Source: Molossus alvarezi (lineage: Eukaryota > Chordata > Mammalia > Chiroptera > Molossidae). Taken from it: 64,000 nucleotides of DNA. The position numbers were made by a program, and so were the translations under genes. The DNA is taken from contig CM073886.1 in NCBI GenBank assembly GCA_037176705.1, positions 125,890,001 to 125,954,000 of the forward strand, in the 5' to 3' direction. This document shows, piece by piece, positions 28,427 through 40,479 of this stretch (position 1 is its first letter; every line of letters starts with the position of its first letter). The notes below the pieces were generated by a model, which worked only from the letters and a program-made list of their open reading frames with translations, ran no database searches and was not told the DNA's origin.

Positions 28427-28667
28427 ACATTATTAGACCTACTATGCAAAATGCACAGATTACATCTCAGCAACTCAATAAATGGACATAAAGCTATATC
28501 CCAATGTCTGACACCAATACAGCACCAGACATCACTGTCCAGGCCTTCAGTCGTGAGTATAGAGCCAAGTGTAGTGTGTTAACACGGCTACACATCGCTC
28601 TTCTTGCACTTAATTACGTATCGACTGCTGTCCCACCCTATCCTTTAACCCTATAAAGTCACTTTTT
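28427..28667 (-). other. OXCT1: OXCT1 intron 2, unassigned
   Basis: Short unique stretch between two SINEs; nothing recognised. Confidence 0.4.
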
Positions 28668-28685
28668 CAAGCATGTTTGTTTTAT

Positions 28686-28908
28686 TTATTTTTTTAAATA
28701 TTTTTTCTTTATTGATTTTAGAGAGAGAGGAAGGGAGAGGGAGAGAGAGATAGAAACATCAGTGAGAGAGAATATCAACTGGCCGCCTCCTGCATGCTCC
28801 CCACTGGGGATCGAGCCCACAACCTGGGCATGTGCCCTGACCAGGAATTAAACCGGCGACCACTTGGCGCATGGGTCAATGCTCAACCACTGAGCCACAC
28901 CGGCCAGG
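28686..28908 (-). mobile_element. Ves SINE ('GTGGCTCAGTGG' class)
   Basis: Minus-strand copy: the head GCCTGGCCGGTGTGGCTCAG is at 28909. The imperfect target duplication caagcat(g/t)tttgttttat is at 28668-28685 and 28909-28926. Confidence 0.93.
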
Positions 28909-29282
28909 CAAGCATTTTTGTTTTATATGTCTCAGTAGATTCTGCAGAATTGGAAGTCTAGGACAATGACTTATTTCCTTACATTTTCCACAATTCCTCA
29001 GATAGTATTGGGTTTTAAATGGACACTCAATGACTGATCAGTGGAAGGAAGAAAGGAAAAAAGGAAGGCAGGGAGAGAGGACAACCCTAAAAATAAGCCT
29101 TGATTCCTGTGGCCAAGGCCTAGAAACCCAAAACAATGTATAAGAACCAGGCAGCAAGTTTGAGGAGTGAGAGACAGTATTTCTAAAAGGCATTCCAAAC
29201 AAAAGAAGCAACAGAACTCAATTACAGTTGATGGTTGTGTGCTCTCTCGCTCACGAAATGAGGCAGAACAAAAGGAGTGGCC

Positions 29283-29521
29283 ATGCCCTGGACGGTTTGG
29301 CTCAACAGTAGAGCCTTGGCCTGAGGACCAATGAGTCTCAGGTTCGACTCTGACCAACGGCACATACCTCGGTTGCTCTGGTTGGGGTCGTGCGGGAGGC
29401 AACCAGTGGATGTGTCTCTCACGTTGACGTTTTCCTCTCTCATTCCGTTTCTCTCTCTCCCACTCTGTCTGAAGATAAACAGAAAAATATCCTTGGGTGA
29501 GGATTAAAAGAAAAAATTTTT
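29283..29521 (+). mobile_element. Ves SINE
   Basis: The head GCCCTGGACGGTTTGGCTCA has a few deletions in the body, and the tail palindrome TCCTTGGGTGAGGA lies near 29490. The flanks share only 'gagtggc', so the duplication is largely decayed. Confidence 0.9.
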
Positions 29522-29895
29522 TTAAAAAAAGAGTGGCTAGATGTGGGCCAATGAGATCAATGCAAACGTTTTAAGTAAAATGGAATTCCCCACACTCTAG
29601 AAATTTTATTAAAGCTCCTGGTAAGACATCACTATTTGAAGCTTCAGCTTTTCAAAATAATTGTTAAAAAGAACCACAAAAGGAATGAAAAAGTAAAAAT
29701 CTAAAGTTCTAAACCTTGCTAAACTTTCAGAAAGGGAACACTAATTAAATAATAGCTATGTAATATAAACTAAAAGAATGGCAACTAAGTAATAAGATAA
29801 CGGGCATTTCTAATCTCCATAGCTTTGCTCCTGTGCCTTCCCTGCCTTGCTAAAACCGAGGGCGTGGCCACACGCAGGAAACCACCACTGCTCAC

Positions 29896-30004
29896 CCCCA
29901 ACCAGGATCTTCGCCCCGTCGGGGATATCTTTCACAGCTTCCACGGGATCCGTGTAAAACTTGGTACGGTGACGGGCGCTGGTGGAAAAGTAGTAAACAC
30001 ATCC
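29896..30004 (-). CDS. OXCT1: OXCT1 exon 2: end of transit peptide and start of mature SCOT
   Basis: The exon is 109 nt (36 codons plus one base). It opens [20 protein letters not shown] and continues [16 protein letters not shown]. The FSTSA segment is the end of the presequence. The KFYTDP segment is the usual start of the mature enzyme, followed by the first strand of the CoA-transferase fold. The acceptor reads TTGTAG|GGATG and the donor GGGG|GTGAGC, phase 1. Compared with the human protein as I recall it, the segment before the glycines is AKILVGG rather than ATVLVGG, a mild change. Introns 1 (about 7.3 kb) and 2 (about 1.8 kb) flank it. Confidence 0.96.
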
Positions 30005-33000
30005 CTACAACATCAAAAAACATTTTTAAGTGAACAATCATTTGCAGATTTGTCTCCACATGCACAGCAATGTATTTCATTTTTATACATACAAGGACAA
30101 TTTCACTAGGTCCCTTTGGAAAGAGCGGGGCTGCAAGGAATTCGTCGTAAGCGTGGAATGGACATCCTCTGGCCACATTATCACAGAAGTCCCCTTGTGA
30201 TCTGTGGCTTCTACTACATAAGGGATGAGTCTGTGATATCTGTGGGCACCCAAAAGTAGGTGGCCCGTACACTAGCACTCAAATCCCCAATACAGGCATC
30301 ATTAAGCATCGATTTCTGATAGTGACCTAACTTTCCATTCAATCGGCAAACACTGAGAACCTGCCACAGGCCCACTATGTGTCATTTCCTGCAGTCCAGT
30401 AGGTATTAAGACATGATTGCTGCTCTCAGGAAATTAAGTACAGCATGTCCCATCCTGCCCTGATCCAACAATCCTGGGTACCGGAATGCCTCCTAAAGGA
30501 ACAAGTGAAGAACAGCACACAAGATGACCGGTCCCCTGTGGGGCTTACGGTGGGCGTTCAAGCAGCAACCAGTTACCTACCTGCAAGGGAGGCATGGCTA
30601 CAGTTATTGTTACCTCATGAGCTTTCACAACAGGTTTTAAACTGTTTCCGTCTTTACATTTCATCCACCATATGGGCAGGAAAAATTACAAAGTCGACAT
30701 GTCACAAGCAATCACTCATACTCAACATCTCTTTTTGGATATACTGTATATAAAAGCTCTCCTTTATTCTCGTCATTCGTTCAACCTAAAAGTAGGGAGT
30801 GGAGAGAAAGACATCTGTCTCCTGATACGATGCCACCTGAACAAGTCCCTTGTCAGACAGACATCCCTGGGGTCAAAGTAACAGCATGAAAACATTTCTA
30901 TCACTCTCTCCTTCCTCTAGAAACTTCTTTTAGAGCAAGTGTCAACCAGTACAAAAGCCTATTCAGGAGCACTGTACTGAAAGTCGAATGAGATTTGTAG
31001 AGGTAGAGGTCGCACAGGTGACTTTTGTCCCTTTCAATTTCAACGGTGGTCAAGGTCAGGTAAGGAAGGTGTAGACCCTGGCACACTGCCCAACGCGGGC
31101 AAATCAGTGCAGGCAGAGACAGAAAGGGAAGCACTTTCTTCTCCTACTTATCTTCAAGGAGCAAGGAATTTTCTTATTGTTTTCAACACACGCATATATA
31201 CAAACATATTTTTAATCTTGGCAATTAAAAGTCTGGAGCCTGAATAAATAGGTCAACAGAGCACAAAATAAAGTTGAGGGTACCTTCTAGAAACAAGAGA
31301 AGACAAAAATACACAGGTATCTAATCCAACCACCTCAAGTTACAGGGGAGTTGCTGCCTCTTGGAAAGATCTCGTGGCTGGCCCGGCACGGTCAGGCAGA
31401 CCAGACCCGGGGACGCGCCCTCCGCGCAGGCCCTTCCATCGCAACGGGCGCCTCTCTGTTCCTCACAAGTCCTCGGTCTTCTTCTGCTTCTGTCTCACTA
31501 TCTACACAGAACAAGTCTCTAGGAGTGTCCACGTTCTCATGAAGGGGCTGCCGTCCAACTCCAGGTGAGGGTGAGGGTGAGGAGTGAGGGCCTTCGTAGG
31601 ACGGGTGGAAGGATAGGAAAGGATCCATCTAGGGGGCGATGTGGCCCTGAACTGCTCGTCCACAGACGGGAACACCAGTCCGGTGGAGAGGCAGCCAGGA
31701 GAAGCACTCATTCTCCTGCAGACCCAGGAGCTTGTGGGAGCAGGACGAGCAAAGGCGCAGAGCACAGGCTGGGCAGGGGCTGCGTGCCCCTTTCAGCGGA
31801 TGATCCGCTTCCTCCTCAGTCAGAAACCTCTGAGGAGCTCTTGGAAGAGCTTTGGGAAAGCCCCAAGAGTTTCACTTTTGCCCAAACCAAAAGTTTCAAA
31901 GCAATAAAAGCGACTCTTGTTTCCAGGGAATATGGGAAGAGCTCAAGATAATGAAGAACGTACAGGCACTTGAATGTGGGGATTTTCATACATTCAGTGG
32001 AGAGTATTTGTTGACATTTGTTATCTATGTGTTGTGTTGACATTTGATATCTGTTGGTTGAAAAACCAATGGTGTGGCAAAATGGGCCACATTCCCTGCC
32101 TCCAGAGGCCACAGATATGTATTGCCAACACTTTCTAAGATTAGACAGGGGGGCAGGAAGCGTGTTTCTAATACGTTTACCTCTCCCCTTGGATAACTGA
32201 ATTCAAAGAGGAGCTCTAAGCTGCTCTCAAATTGACCTCTACCTTCTGATATATTTTAATACCAAACAGTGATAGGCAAAGACCCAGGCACCATCGGCTG
32301 AATAAATAAATAACCTTCAAGTTTGCAGAAGTTACCTAAAAGAATGAAGAGTAAAGCCTTGTTCAGCTTTGATATCTATTTACTCTGGAATAATTTGTTT
32401 TTCGCCGAGGTCTTCCTTGACGTTCACATAATGTATTTCGTTTTGTTTTTCCACTCTCCTGCCTTGGGCCAATTTCCATTTTATTATTACCACTATTTAT
32501 GCTGTCACTACTAAGGGAGCCACATAACAATGATTCAGTACTGAAGTATAAGAAATAATCAAAACTCTTACAGTGCAACATTTTTTTTCTATTTAATCTC
32601 TCTCTCCTTTTAAAATCCTCTCCACAAATTGTCTCCAAAAACCCTTTGTCCTCTACTTCAAATTCTTCTGCAAGCACAGTTGAGCCTAAATGTTCTCACA
32701 TGACTTACCAGTCCATGATCTATCTCCTTTCTCTCTAACCACTTCTACCATCATTTCTTGCACCTAATTTCTCTTTTTTCTTTCATTCAATACTCCAGAA
32801 CTTAATGAAAATGCACTTTACTCTGAAGTTCTTTCAGAGAAAATCCAACGAGCATACTGCTCTTTCACTTTAAAATAAATGTTATCTTCATGACATGGAA
32901 CTGTACACCCAGCTGATATTTACCTTGTCCCCTTACAGATAAATAAATCAGGGCATAGGAAGATTGATACTGCCCCTTTCAGTATTACTGTGTGATATGG

Positions 33001-33834
33001 AGAGAGGCGAGCAGAGCCAATTAGAAGGAACAGGCAGTGACATGCGGGCACACTCACACACCTGCAAGGACACTTGAGTATGGTCAGTGCCCAGACGAGG
33101 TGCTGATGTGTGTTGAGATGCTTTGGCGGAGTAGGGGAGGAAAATAATTTTCCTTCTACCCTTTCAAGTTCTTCTGACTGGTCTGATCATCAAACTGACA
33201 TGAGACAGAAATACAGGAGAACATGACCACATGTATCATGTACATATAGGGGTTCCACTAGAATTTAGGATCCAAGGAAAAAATGGGGAGTTGAGGCTTA
33301 CATGCTACCTTGAGCTAAAGCAAAGGGGTGTGAGGAGTGGTTGTGACTTGGGACTTCAAAGGGCAGGAAGGCAATCCATGTGGAGATGGAAAAGTAGATG
33401 TTTGGTAAATAATTGTTTACTGGGCCATCTTTAAACAATGAGACCCACAGAGGACTCTGACCAAACAGGTCTAGTCAGGTTCCTCGCTATCACACACAAG
33501 CTCACATTATAGTTCTCTGTGATGGTAGCTCCCTCCCTTGAGCAGGTCCTTATCAAGTCTTTCAAGCAGTTAGGGGGAAGGTCAAAGGTTTTTCCTGAGT
33601 CCTTTCTTGAAAATAACCAGCTTAAAATAATCAATATCCCAAAAAGACATATTTGGGGTGCAAACTCTGCTCCCCCCGCCAGCTGTCCAGCATGGACCAG
33701 TGTACCTAAGGGGGCATGTTCATTTTAAACTAAACACTACCAATTACACACTTATGACACGAATAAATCACAAGGCGCTCACAGGGAGTCACTGACGCCA
33801 GGCAATTCTCCCTCAAAGCGGCATACTTTGTTTT

Positions 33835-34110
33835 CCAGGGGACATCCATGCTGGTGCGATGCTCAACACTCTGAAGGAGCACAGATGGAGTGATGCTTTC
33901 TGCCTGGTGCACTGCAAAGCCTGAGGGGCTCTCCAGGAGCTAAATCACTGATGAGGGCAGGAATCCAGGAAGGAGCAGCTGCCTGAGTAAAGATGCCAAG
34001 AGGTGGAAGGTTCAGTGCATCCAGGGATGTGCAAGATCAGGTCCCATGGAGACAGACAGGCTGAGAGGGAGACAGAGGCAGGTTGCACAAGGCCTTAAAG
34101 ACCACATTAA
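33835..34110 (-). mobile_element. L2 LINE fragment
   Basis: 'ggaaggagcagctgcctgagtaaagatgccaagaggtgg' and 'ggttgcacaaggccttaaagaccacattaaagagttt' follow the antisense L2 pattern (aggcagggccttgtaggccatgg-aaggactttgg). A Ves SINE is inserted at its right end. Confidence 0.5.
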
Positions 34111-34120
34111 AGAGTTTCAG

Positions 34121-34322
34121 CCTGGCCACTGTGGCTCAGCGGTTGAGCATCAACCCATGCACCAAGAGGTCCATTCCCGGTCAGGGCAAATGCCCAGGTT
34201 GTGGGCCAAATCCCCAGTGGGGGTCATGCAGGAGGCAGCCAATCGATGTTCTCTCTCATCGATGTTTCTATCTCTCTTCCTCTCTGTCTCTAACATAAAT
34301 AAAGAAAATAAATAAATAAATA
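34121..34322 (+). mobile_element. Ves SINE ('GTGGCTCAGCGG' class)
   Basis: The head GCCTGGCCACTGTGGCTCAG is near 34120. About 10 bp are missing around the B box. The tail is a (TAAA)n run at about 34300-34325. Confidence 0.9.
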
Positions 34323-34441
34323 AAAGTTTCAACTTCACAGAGAAATGTCACAATTCTCATATGAAAACCTACATCAGGAAAGTGGCAGGGAAACTCATTG
34401 TCTCATTTATCTATCCATTTGTTAAAAAATACCTATTTTGT

Positions 34442-34676
34442 TTTATTTTTTAAATCCTCATCCGATTTCTCCATTTATTTTTAGACAAAGTGGGAGGGGG
34501 AGAGAGAGAGAGCAAGAGAAACATCAATGTGAGAGAGACACATCAACTGGTTGCCTCCTGCGTGACCCTGACCAGGGCCAGGGGCTGAACCACAACCAAG
34601 GTACGTGCCCTTGACCGGAATCGAACCTGTGACTCTTTGGTCCAAGGGCCAACGCTGAGCCAAACTGGCCAGGACC
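34442..34676 (-). mobile_element. Ves SINE
   Basis: Minus-strand copy: the head GTCCTGGCCAGTTTGGCTCA is near 34675. The imperfect target duplication aaaaata(c/t)ctattttgt is at 34425-34441 and 34677-34693. The region to its right (34694-35236) has L2-like traces and no gene. Confidence 0.93.
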
Positions 34677-35236
34677 AAAAATATCTATTTTGTATCAAAT
34701 ATAGTAAATACTGGGGATAGTGTTAAAAAACAAACAAACCACCATACAAGCATAGTCCCTGCTCTGATGAATCTTACACACTAGCAAGGCTAATAATCAC
34801 GAAATAATTACAAAATCATTACACGTGACACAAGTGATCAACCAGAGGGAGAGAGAGGAGAAGCGAGAATGTGTTCAAGCTCACACCCTGGAAGGATACT
34901 GGTCTGTTAACCATAACGAAAACAAAACAAAGCAAGGGGAAAAGCCACATTATGGCTGGTTCCTTCTGAGGCAGAAAGAGCTTGAAGTACTGAGTGACAG
35001 CCAGGTGGAGTCGGCCAGTGAGTTACACTAGGACTGCAGCTCAGAGTCTGGGGTTCAAGAAAGGTTTGGGAAAAGGTGGTTGCAAGGAAGAGAGCTAGCT
35101 AAAGTGTTAACAGCAATGTTATTTTTTCCCCCCAGTACTTTCTATAATTAATAGAAAACAGTACTAAATACTCTAGCTGAAAGAGTAATGGAGGAAGGAA
35201 GATACTTTTGGATACTATTCTAATCGAAGCCCATGC

Positions 35237-35388
35237 CAGTGGTTCTGAAAGCGCAGTCCTCAGACCAGCAGCCTTAAACTATGGGGCCCCACCCAGGAGC
35301 AATTAAATCATAAACCCTGGGAGTGGAGGACTGTTTGATAAAGCCTCCAGGTAATTCTGGTGCACGTACAAGTTTGAGACACTTGCCT
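35237..35388. mobile_element. MER5A-type hAT MITE
   Basis: It starts 'ccagtggttctgaaagcgcagtc' and ends 'gtaattctggtgcacgtacaagtttgagac'. The middle reads 'ggggccccacccaggagcaattaaatcataaaccctgggagtgg'. This is the MER5A order (cagtggttctcaaa, ggccccaccc, cctccaggtgattctg, caagtttgagaa), with an internal loss after the left end. Confidence 0.8.
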
Positions 35389-35418
35389 ATTATAAAAAAA
35401 CAAACAAACAAAAAAACA

Positions 35419-35636
35419 GCCTGACTGGTATGGCTCAGTTGGTTGAACATCATCCCACGCACCCGGAAGTCACCAGTTGGATTCCTGGTCAGGGCACATG
35501 CCCAGCTTTTGGGCTCAATTCCCAGTAGGGGGCATGCAGGAGGCAGCTGATCAATGGCTGTTCCTCTCTCATTGATGTTTCTATCTCTCTCTCCCTCTCC
35601 CTTCCTCTCTCTAAAATCAATATAAACATTTATTTT
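35419..35636 (+). mobile_element. Ves SINE ('ATGGCTCAGTTGG' variant)
   Basis: The head GCCTGACTGGTATGGCTCAG is followed by a full body, a CT stretch and a CTAAAATCAATATAAAC tail. It is antisense to OXCT1 in intron 1. Confidence 0.92.
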
Positions 35637-36399
35637 AAACTCCACTATTTTGTTTTATCTGTTGCTTATGTTTAGCAGAAAAATTCTCAAGGTTGCTACT
35701 TAACTTTGCTCACAGGGTTTTCTTATCAATGTAGTAAGTGTGTGTTGAGTATCTAGTCTAGGCAGGGCAGTGTGTAACGCTGAGAGAGACGGGGAATAAG
35801 GCATACAACATGGTCCTTGCCAAAAAGAACTTTGCATCTGGATAAGATGAAATATACATTTGAAATTAAACAAGTACACCGTGTTATAATTTAACTGAAG
35901 TAGGAGGTAAGGATTTAAGCAGTGAGGACACTCACTAAACGCCATGCACTGGAGGAACACTGGAACGCAGGATCTAGGGTATGATCATCAAACCCCGAAT
36001 GTGAGAGTTTGAATCGTGATGGGAACTTTCACTGACGTTCAGCAGAACCCATAATTTGTGGCTAGGCCATCTAAGAAGAGGTTTCCTGGGCTGGGAATGG
36101 TTTAATGATATACCTAAAAGTGAGAAAATGAGTAAATTGCCCTTAGGTAAATAAGTAACATCCCAAAGAGGGAATGTTACTGACCTTGGCCCAAGGGTAT
36201 CTCCCTATAGTGGTTTGCACTAGTAGCAGCACCCGCACCACGCTGACTGAAGGTCAAGTTCCTTTCATAATGCCTTGCACGTCCCAAACTATCTGCAATG
36301 ATCCAAATGTTTCCTAAGAAGCATTTAGGAGTGAAACGTTCCTGTCCTAAATCATCCCCTAGCACCCAACTAAAGGGCCCCTCTGCAAGTACTGTTCTC

Positions 36400-37620
36400 A
36401 GGCACTGGGTGCCGGCAAGAGAAGAGCCACGGGGCGGGCGGGGACCTCACCGAGCACCGAGTGCGAGACACCTTCCAGGCTCAGTACTGTTCAATGTGCT
36501 ACGAAGGAGGAACATCACTTTTCGTTTTCCCTCCCTAAAAGAGGTTCCTGCGGTCACAGGTCGAGAAGGTAAGTCACCCTTCTGGACCCAGCGCTGCGGA
36601 CCAGTCTCGCCTCGGAGGACGCGGGACAGCAACGCCACCTGAACCGAGACTGGGGAGGGGGGTGGGGGGGTAACAGTGCTCGGGCGAAAACCAACCATCA
36701 CGGGGACACCGTCGGCGGAGAGCTGGCAGTAACGGCGGAGCAAGGATCCCCAAGGGCTCCGCAGACTGAAATCCGCTCACCGAACCCCTTGGGGCATCGG
36801 AGAAGGCGGCCCGCGCCTGCAGAGCGCGAGCGAGCCGTGGCCAGACCTGCACCGACTCCGCTCCGCAGGGAGGACGCCCGGGCAGGAGCTCCACTGCGGG
36901 GACCCTCCCCGGCGCGGGCCGCACGGCCGTGGAGCGGGGGGGCGTGGGGCTCGGCATCGCGCCCCGCCGCGCCCAGCACCCGCCCCCCTGGCGGGGAGTC
37001 GCTCGGAGCCGTGGCCACGTCGGCCCTGGGTTCTGGGCCCCGGGACCCCCAGTCCTCGGCGGTGGCCGCCGCCCCCGGAACCCCGCGCGCGCTCCACGCG
37101 CTCCCGGCCTCCGGCGCCCCACCCGGCGGCCCGCGGATGCAGAGCCGAGCGCCGCGGGCCCCGGCAGAGCGGCGAGGAGGGCGCGGCGCGTCCCGGTGCC
37201 CGCCCCAGGCTCGAGGGCGGGCGCCGCGGAGGGGCGAAGGCTGCAGCACGCGGTGTCGCCCGCGGTCCGCCGTCGTCCTCGCGCGCACTTTACCTTGGGC
37301 CGGGGTCCCCAGGGGCCGCGCGCGGAGGCGCAGAGCCGCGGCCAGGAGCAGAGGAGTCTGACAGGTGCCATGTTGGGCCCGGAGGCGGCGGGCGGCGGCG
37401 GGAGCGTCCCGGGGAAGGAAGAGAAGGAGGCGCGGGGAGGGCTGGAGGCTCGGCCGCACGTTTGTGACGTCCGGGTCCTCCCGAGCTGCGCGCCTCGCCC
37501 CCTGCGGCCGGGAGGGGCCGGGCTCGCGCTTTTTCCGGGTACGTAGCTGTGTTGATGAGCATCTGCCAGCCTAGCCCCCTGGGCGCGGTTTGCTCGGATG
37601 TGCGCGGTGTCCGCTTTCCC
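36400..37620 (-). promoter_or_regulatory. OXCT1: CpG island and TATA-less promoter region of OXCT1
   Basis: Base composition jumps to very GC-rich with dense CpG dinucleotides from about 36.4 to 37.6 kb, covering exon 1, the 5' part of intron 1 and the upstream flank. No TATA box is visible above the start codon. Visible motifs are a Sp1-type run GGGGCGGGCGGGG near 36431-36443, a CRE half-site TGACGT at 37465-37470, and a YY1-like core over the start codon. This is the usual form of a broadly expressed metabolic-gene promoter. The transcription start itself cannot be read from the sequence. No second, divergent gene is seen on the other side of the island. Confidence 0.85.
37294..37371 (-). 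CDS. OXCT1: OXCT1 exon 1: start codon and mitochondrial transit peptide
   Basis: This exon encodes 26 residues beginning MAPVRLLCSWPRLCASARG and ending in Pro-Lys. The peptide is rich in Arg, Leu, Ser and Ala and has no acidic residue, as expected of a matrix-targeting presequence. The start was chosen because the Met-to-donor length equals that of mammalian OXCT1 exon 1 (26 codons) and the LCASARG segment matches it. The frame stays open upstream, but only because the DNA is GC-rich. The exon ends AAG|GTAAAG, a strong donor, in phase 0. The ATG lies in a CAACATGGCACC context that resembles a YY1 core (AANATGGC), a placement common in TATA-less mammalian promoters. The 5' UTR must lie above 37371 inside the CpG island; its exact start cannot be seen. 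Confidence 0.95.
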
Positions 37621-39260
37621 CAAGGTCAGGGTGAAGTCTGGGCCAGGATTCTGGCGGCGCAGGGCTGCCTCTTGTTGCCTTTCGAAGTCAGTTCCCCTGC
37701 CTGGACAGCATTTCATTTCATTTCTTCATTTCTCAGTCGCCTCTCCCCACACCTGGCCCTGGTTTGTGTAGTGAGTTTGCTCTGAGAACCTGTCATGAGC
37801 GATTTGCCATGAGATGTGACCAGGCAGGCCTGGTCAAGACTGTCCCTGGACTAGGGGGACAAGATTAGGACTGGGCCTCTGAGACCTGATCTTAGCCCTC
37901 CTGCTCCCCCTTCTTCCCCATCATCCACGTCTGCATTTTTTTCAGAAAATTTTGATACTGAAGTCCTGGAAACCCCAGAGATTACTTAGCAGATGCCAAC
38001 ATACAGCTGTGGGTTCCTTTGACCTTAGTTTCTTAAATTTCCTAAACCAAATTAGAATTGCTTATGATACTCAAAACTGTCATTAAGGTTTACTTAAAAT
38101 AACTCCGGTAAAGCTTCTGGCCCCATTAAAATACTCAATGAACAAATGGTAGGCTTTATTCTCCATTTATTCAGGTTGCCATGTGGTGGATTGGCATGGC
38201 ACACACATTCTCTCCAAGCTTTGTCTTTTAACCAACCCCTTGAGGACATGAGCCAAGTCTGATTTCTTCAGGAGCATCTATGCACTTAGAATGGAAGGAC
38301 CAAGTGTAAACTCAATAAACGTTTTATTTAAGGGCTAACCAAGTCCTAGGAATATGGCTCTTAGTTTTGAACCAAAGCAAAGCAAACAAGATAATTAAAT
38401 GAGATCTCAGGTTCCTTAGCAAGTAAACTAAGGTCATGACCAATCACAGTCAAGTTTAAAGTGTCCATGAAAGCACTTCCCTTTCATGGTATTCTTTTAA
38501 CTCTGAACTGTTTTCCTCCTATGAATACTGTAATTTAAAGGAGCAGAATATCGAATTAGATTGTCCAATTACATAAAAAGAAATTAATTTAGTAATAGCC
38601 TCTATTTTCAACACATTTTAAGAAGTTGGATAGAGGGGAAATGCAGGTATTAGAACTAACATCCCATCACAAGACCTAACACAGCATATAACAGCCATTG
38701 TGGAGTTTACAGAATGTGGAAAAGCTAACATTCACAACTGGATCTGCCCTTCTGAGTTTGTCCTTCCAGAGGGCACATGGAATGGAAAATAGCATTGGCA
38801 ACTTTGGCAGTGGTCATATGACTCGCTCTTCCTGGCTGGTCTTACTCTGTTGCTCCTAGTTCAGAAAAAGACACACATTTTCAGTCTCATACTCTGCGAC
38901 TCTACATCTCATGAAAAAAAATCAGCCTCTTTACTCTATGGTCAAAACACACTGTGCTATTTTTTGATGACTTAATGAGTTCGTTTTGTACTTTTTAAGT
39001 AAAATATGAGTATCTTCAACTTAAACAAATTGCCAGAAAAGTTCTTCTGTACAAATTTCCCTTCTGGTTCCATAAAGCCATTTCTATTTTAATCTGTGTA
39101 AAAACCTACTTTTAAAAAATACTTGTATATTTCTGAACTAGTAAAATAGTTCCTCCTTGCTTTGAAGGGTAATTTGTGGCAAGTAAATCATATTCTAGAA
39201 ATTTTTCTTTGTGTAATCTTGTAGAGCTTAACTTTCATATTCTTAAAAATTGGGAGAATT
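37621..39260. other. Upstream flank of OXCT1
   Basis: Leaves the CpG island and becomes ordinary intergenic sequence. An L2 3' end is listed separately at 38160-38335. No gene or other named repeat is recognised in the rest. Confidence 0.5.
38160..38335 (+). mobile_element. L2 LINE 3' end
   Basis: 'ccccttgaggacatgagccaagtctgatttcttcaggagcatctatgcactta' then 'gtgtaaactcaataaacgtttt' has the order of an L2 3' terminus. Confidence 0.5.
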
Positions 39261-39478
39261 AGCCTGGCCAGTGCGGCTCAGTGGTTGAGCATCGACCGAT
39301 GCACCACGAGGTCAACAGTTTGATTCCTGGGGAGGGTACATGCCCAGGTTGTGGGCCCAATCCCCAGTGGGGGGCATGCAGGAGGCAGCCAGTCCATGTT
39401 CTCTCATGGATGTTTCTGTCTCTTTCCCTCTCCCTTCCTCTCTCTCTAAAATGAAAAAAGAAAAAAAAAATTTTTTTT
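39261..39478 (+). mobile_element. Ves SINE ('GCGGCTCAGTGG' variant)
   Basis: The head AGCCTGGCCAGTGCGGCTCA is followed by the body 'gcatgcaggaggcagcc', a CT stretch and an A-rich tail. Intergenic, upstream of OXCT1. Confidence 0.92.
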
Positions 39479-40299
39479 AATTCTCCTAAAATATGATGCA
39501 TTAGTATCATCTCTCATTATTAAAAAATAGGACATCAAACAAAACTAAATAAATAGAACATCCTGCCTTCACAGTTGGAGTATTCCTCCAAACTGATATT
39601 GAGAGTTTTTGAAGATTTGTTTTTCAAATGCCGTTTGACTGGTTTAACTAGTTATAGGAGTTTTTAACTGGGTCATAAAAAGAGTTCTGTATGACAACAT
39701 TTCATACAATGGTCCTTTAATATATGAAAAAAGAAATGTCTTCAGACAAATACGTTTTCTCTGGTGGATTTGAAAGACATAAATTTGACATTTTACATGT
39801 GTCTTTAAATTTAAGTATTGCTTAATAATGCAAAGCATCATTCCCTAATATACCTATTTTGTAAACATGTTATTTTCATAGATTCCTTGAACCAGTCCCT
39901 TGTAAGAAATAATATGTTCTTAATATTTGTTGAGTAGATAAAAATTTTAAGTATTGTTTTCTCAGAAAATAAAATAAAATAAATGCATGAGATAGCTGGA
40001 GAAGTCTCAACTCTTAGAATGAACATGAAAATTATGTTAAGGTTCTAAGGAAACTTAAAGGAGCAAACACACCATAGTGATCTTGTACGCATTCAAGTCC
40101 TGTTACTTCCGCTGAAAACTCTCAGTGGTTGTCCTCATTGCCTTTAAGATCTAACGCCCACGCGTCCTCACTTGGCCCAGAAGGAGATCATCTCTTCTGG
40201 TTTTCCTCTTCCCTGCACATCACCTTTATATTCCAAACTATATTTGCTTCCTGACTTTCACAGGATGAATTCACCCGACCTCAGGATCAAATGTTGGCA
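39479..40299. other. Intergenic, unassigned
   Basis: AT-rich, with no gene or clear repeat. The piece near 40080-40180 ('ttgtcctcattgcctttaagatctaacgcccacg') may be old L2. Confidence 0.4.
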
Positions 40300-40390
40300 G
40301 CAAAATGGTCAAGAACATGGGCTCTGGAGCTCGGCTGCCTGGGTTCAACTCTCAGCTCTGCCTCTCCCTGGCTCTGTGGTCCCCTGTGGT
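40300..40390 (+). mobile_element. MIR SINE, 5' part
   Basis: 'gtcaagaacatgggctctggagctcggctgcctgggttcaactctcagctctgcctct' follows the MIR head (ttaagagcatgggctctggagccagactgcctgggttcaaatcccagctctgcc). It is cut off by the following L1 piece or decay. Confidence 0.75.
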
Positions 40391-40479
40391 GCAGCAGTTC
40401 CGAGAGCTGCGGAGCGGCCAGTGGCAAGGTCGTGTCTGGTTCCCGGTCCACTTGGACTGCTCAGGTGTTCACAGATTAT

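Larger units (their letters stand above)
30005..37293 (-). other. OXCT1: OXCT1 intron 1
   Basis: A 7.3 kb first intron. Its 5' end lies in the CpG island. It holds three Ves SINEs, one MER5A copy and L2-like sequence from about 33.8 kb. The stretches 30005-33830 and 35640-36400 carry no repeat or gene that I can assign with confidence; the part at 35.70-35.96 kb resembles very old L2-like repeat sequence. First introns often carry regulatory DNA, but I see no distinct element. Confidence 0.8.

Noticed and set aside
36574..37716. 380-codon open frame on the minus strand across the CpG island
   Set aside because: It overlaps OXCT1 exon 1 in frame but continues through the donor into intron 1. 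Its length comes from the lack of stops in very GC-rich DNA, and the spliced OXCT1 model explains the real coding part. Other long frames in the island on both strands are rejected for the same reason.
37372..40000. Divergent antisense lncRNA from the OXCT1 promoter
   Set aside because: Such a transcript is known in human, but nothing in the sequence alone (splice pattern, conservation) supports exons here.
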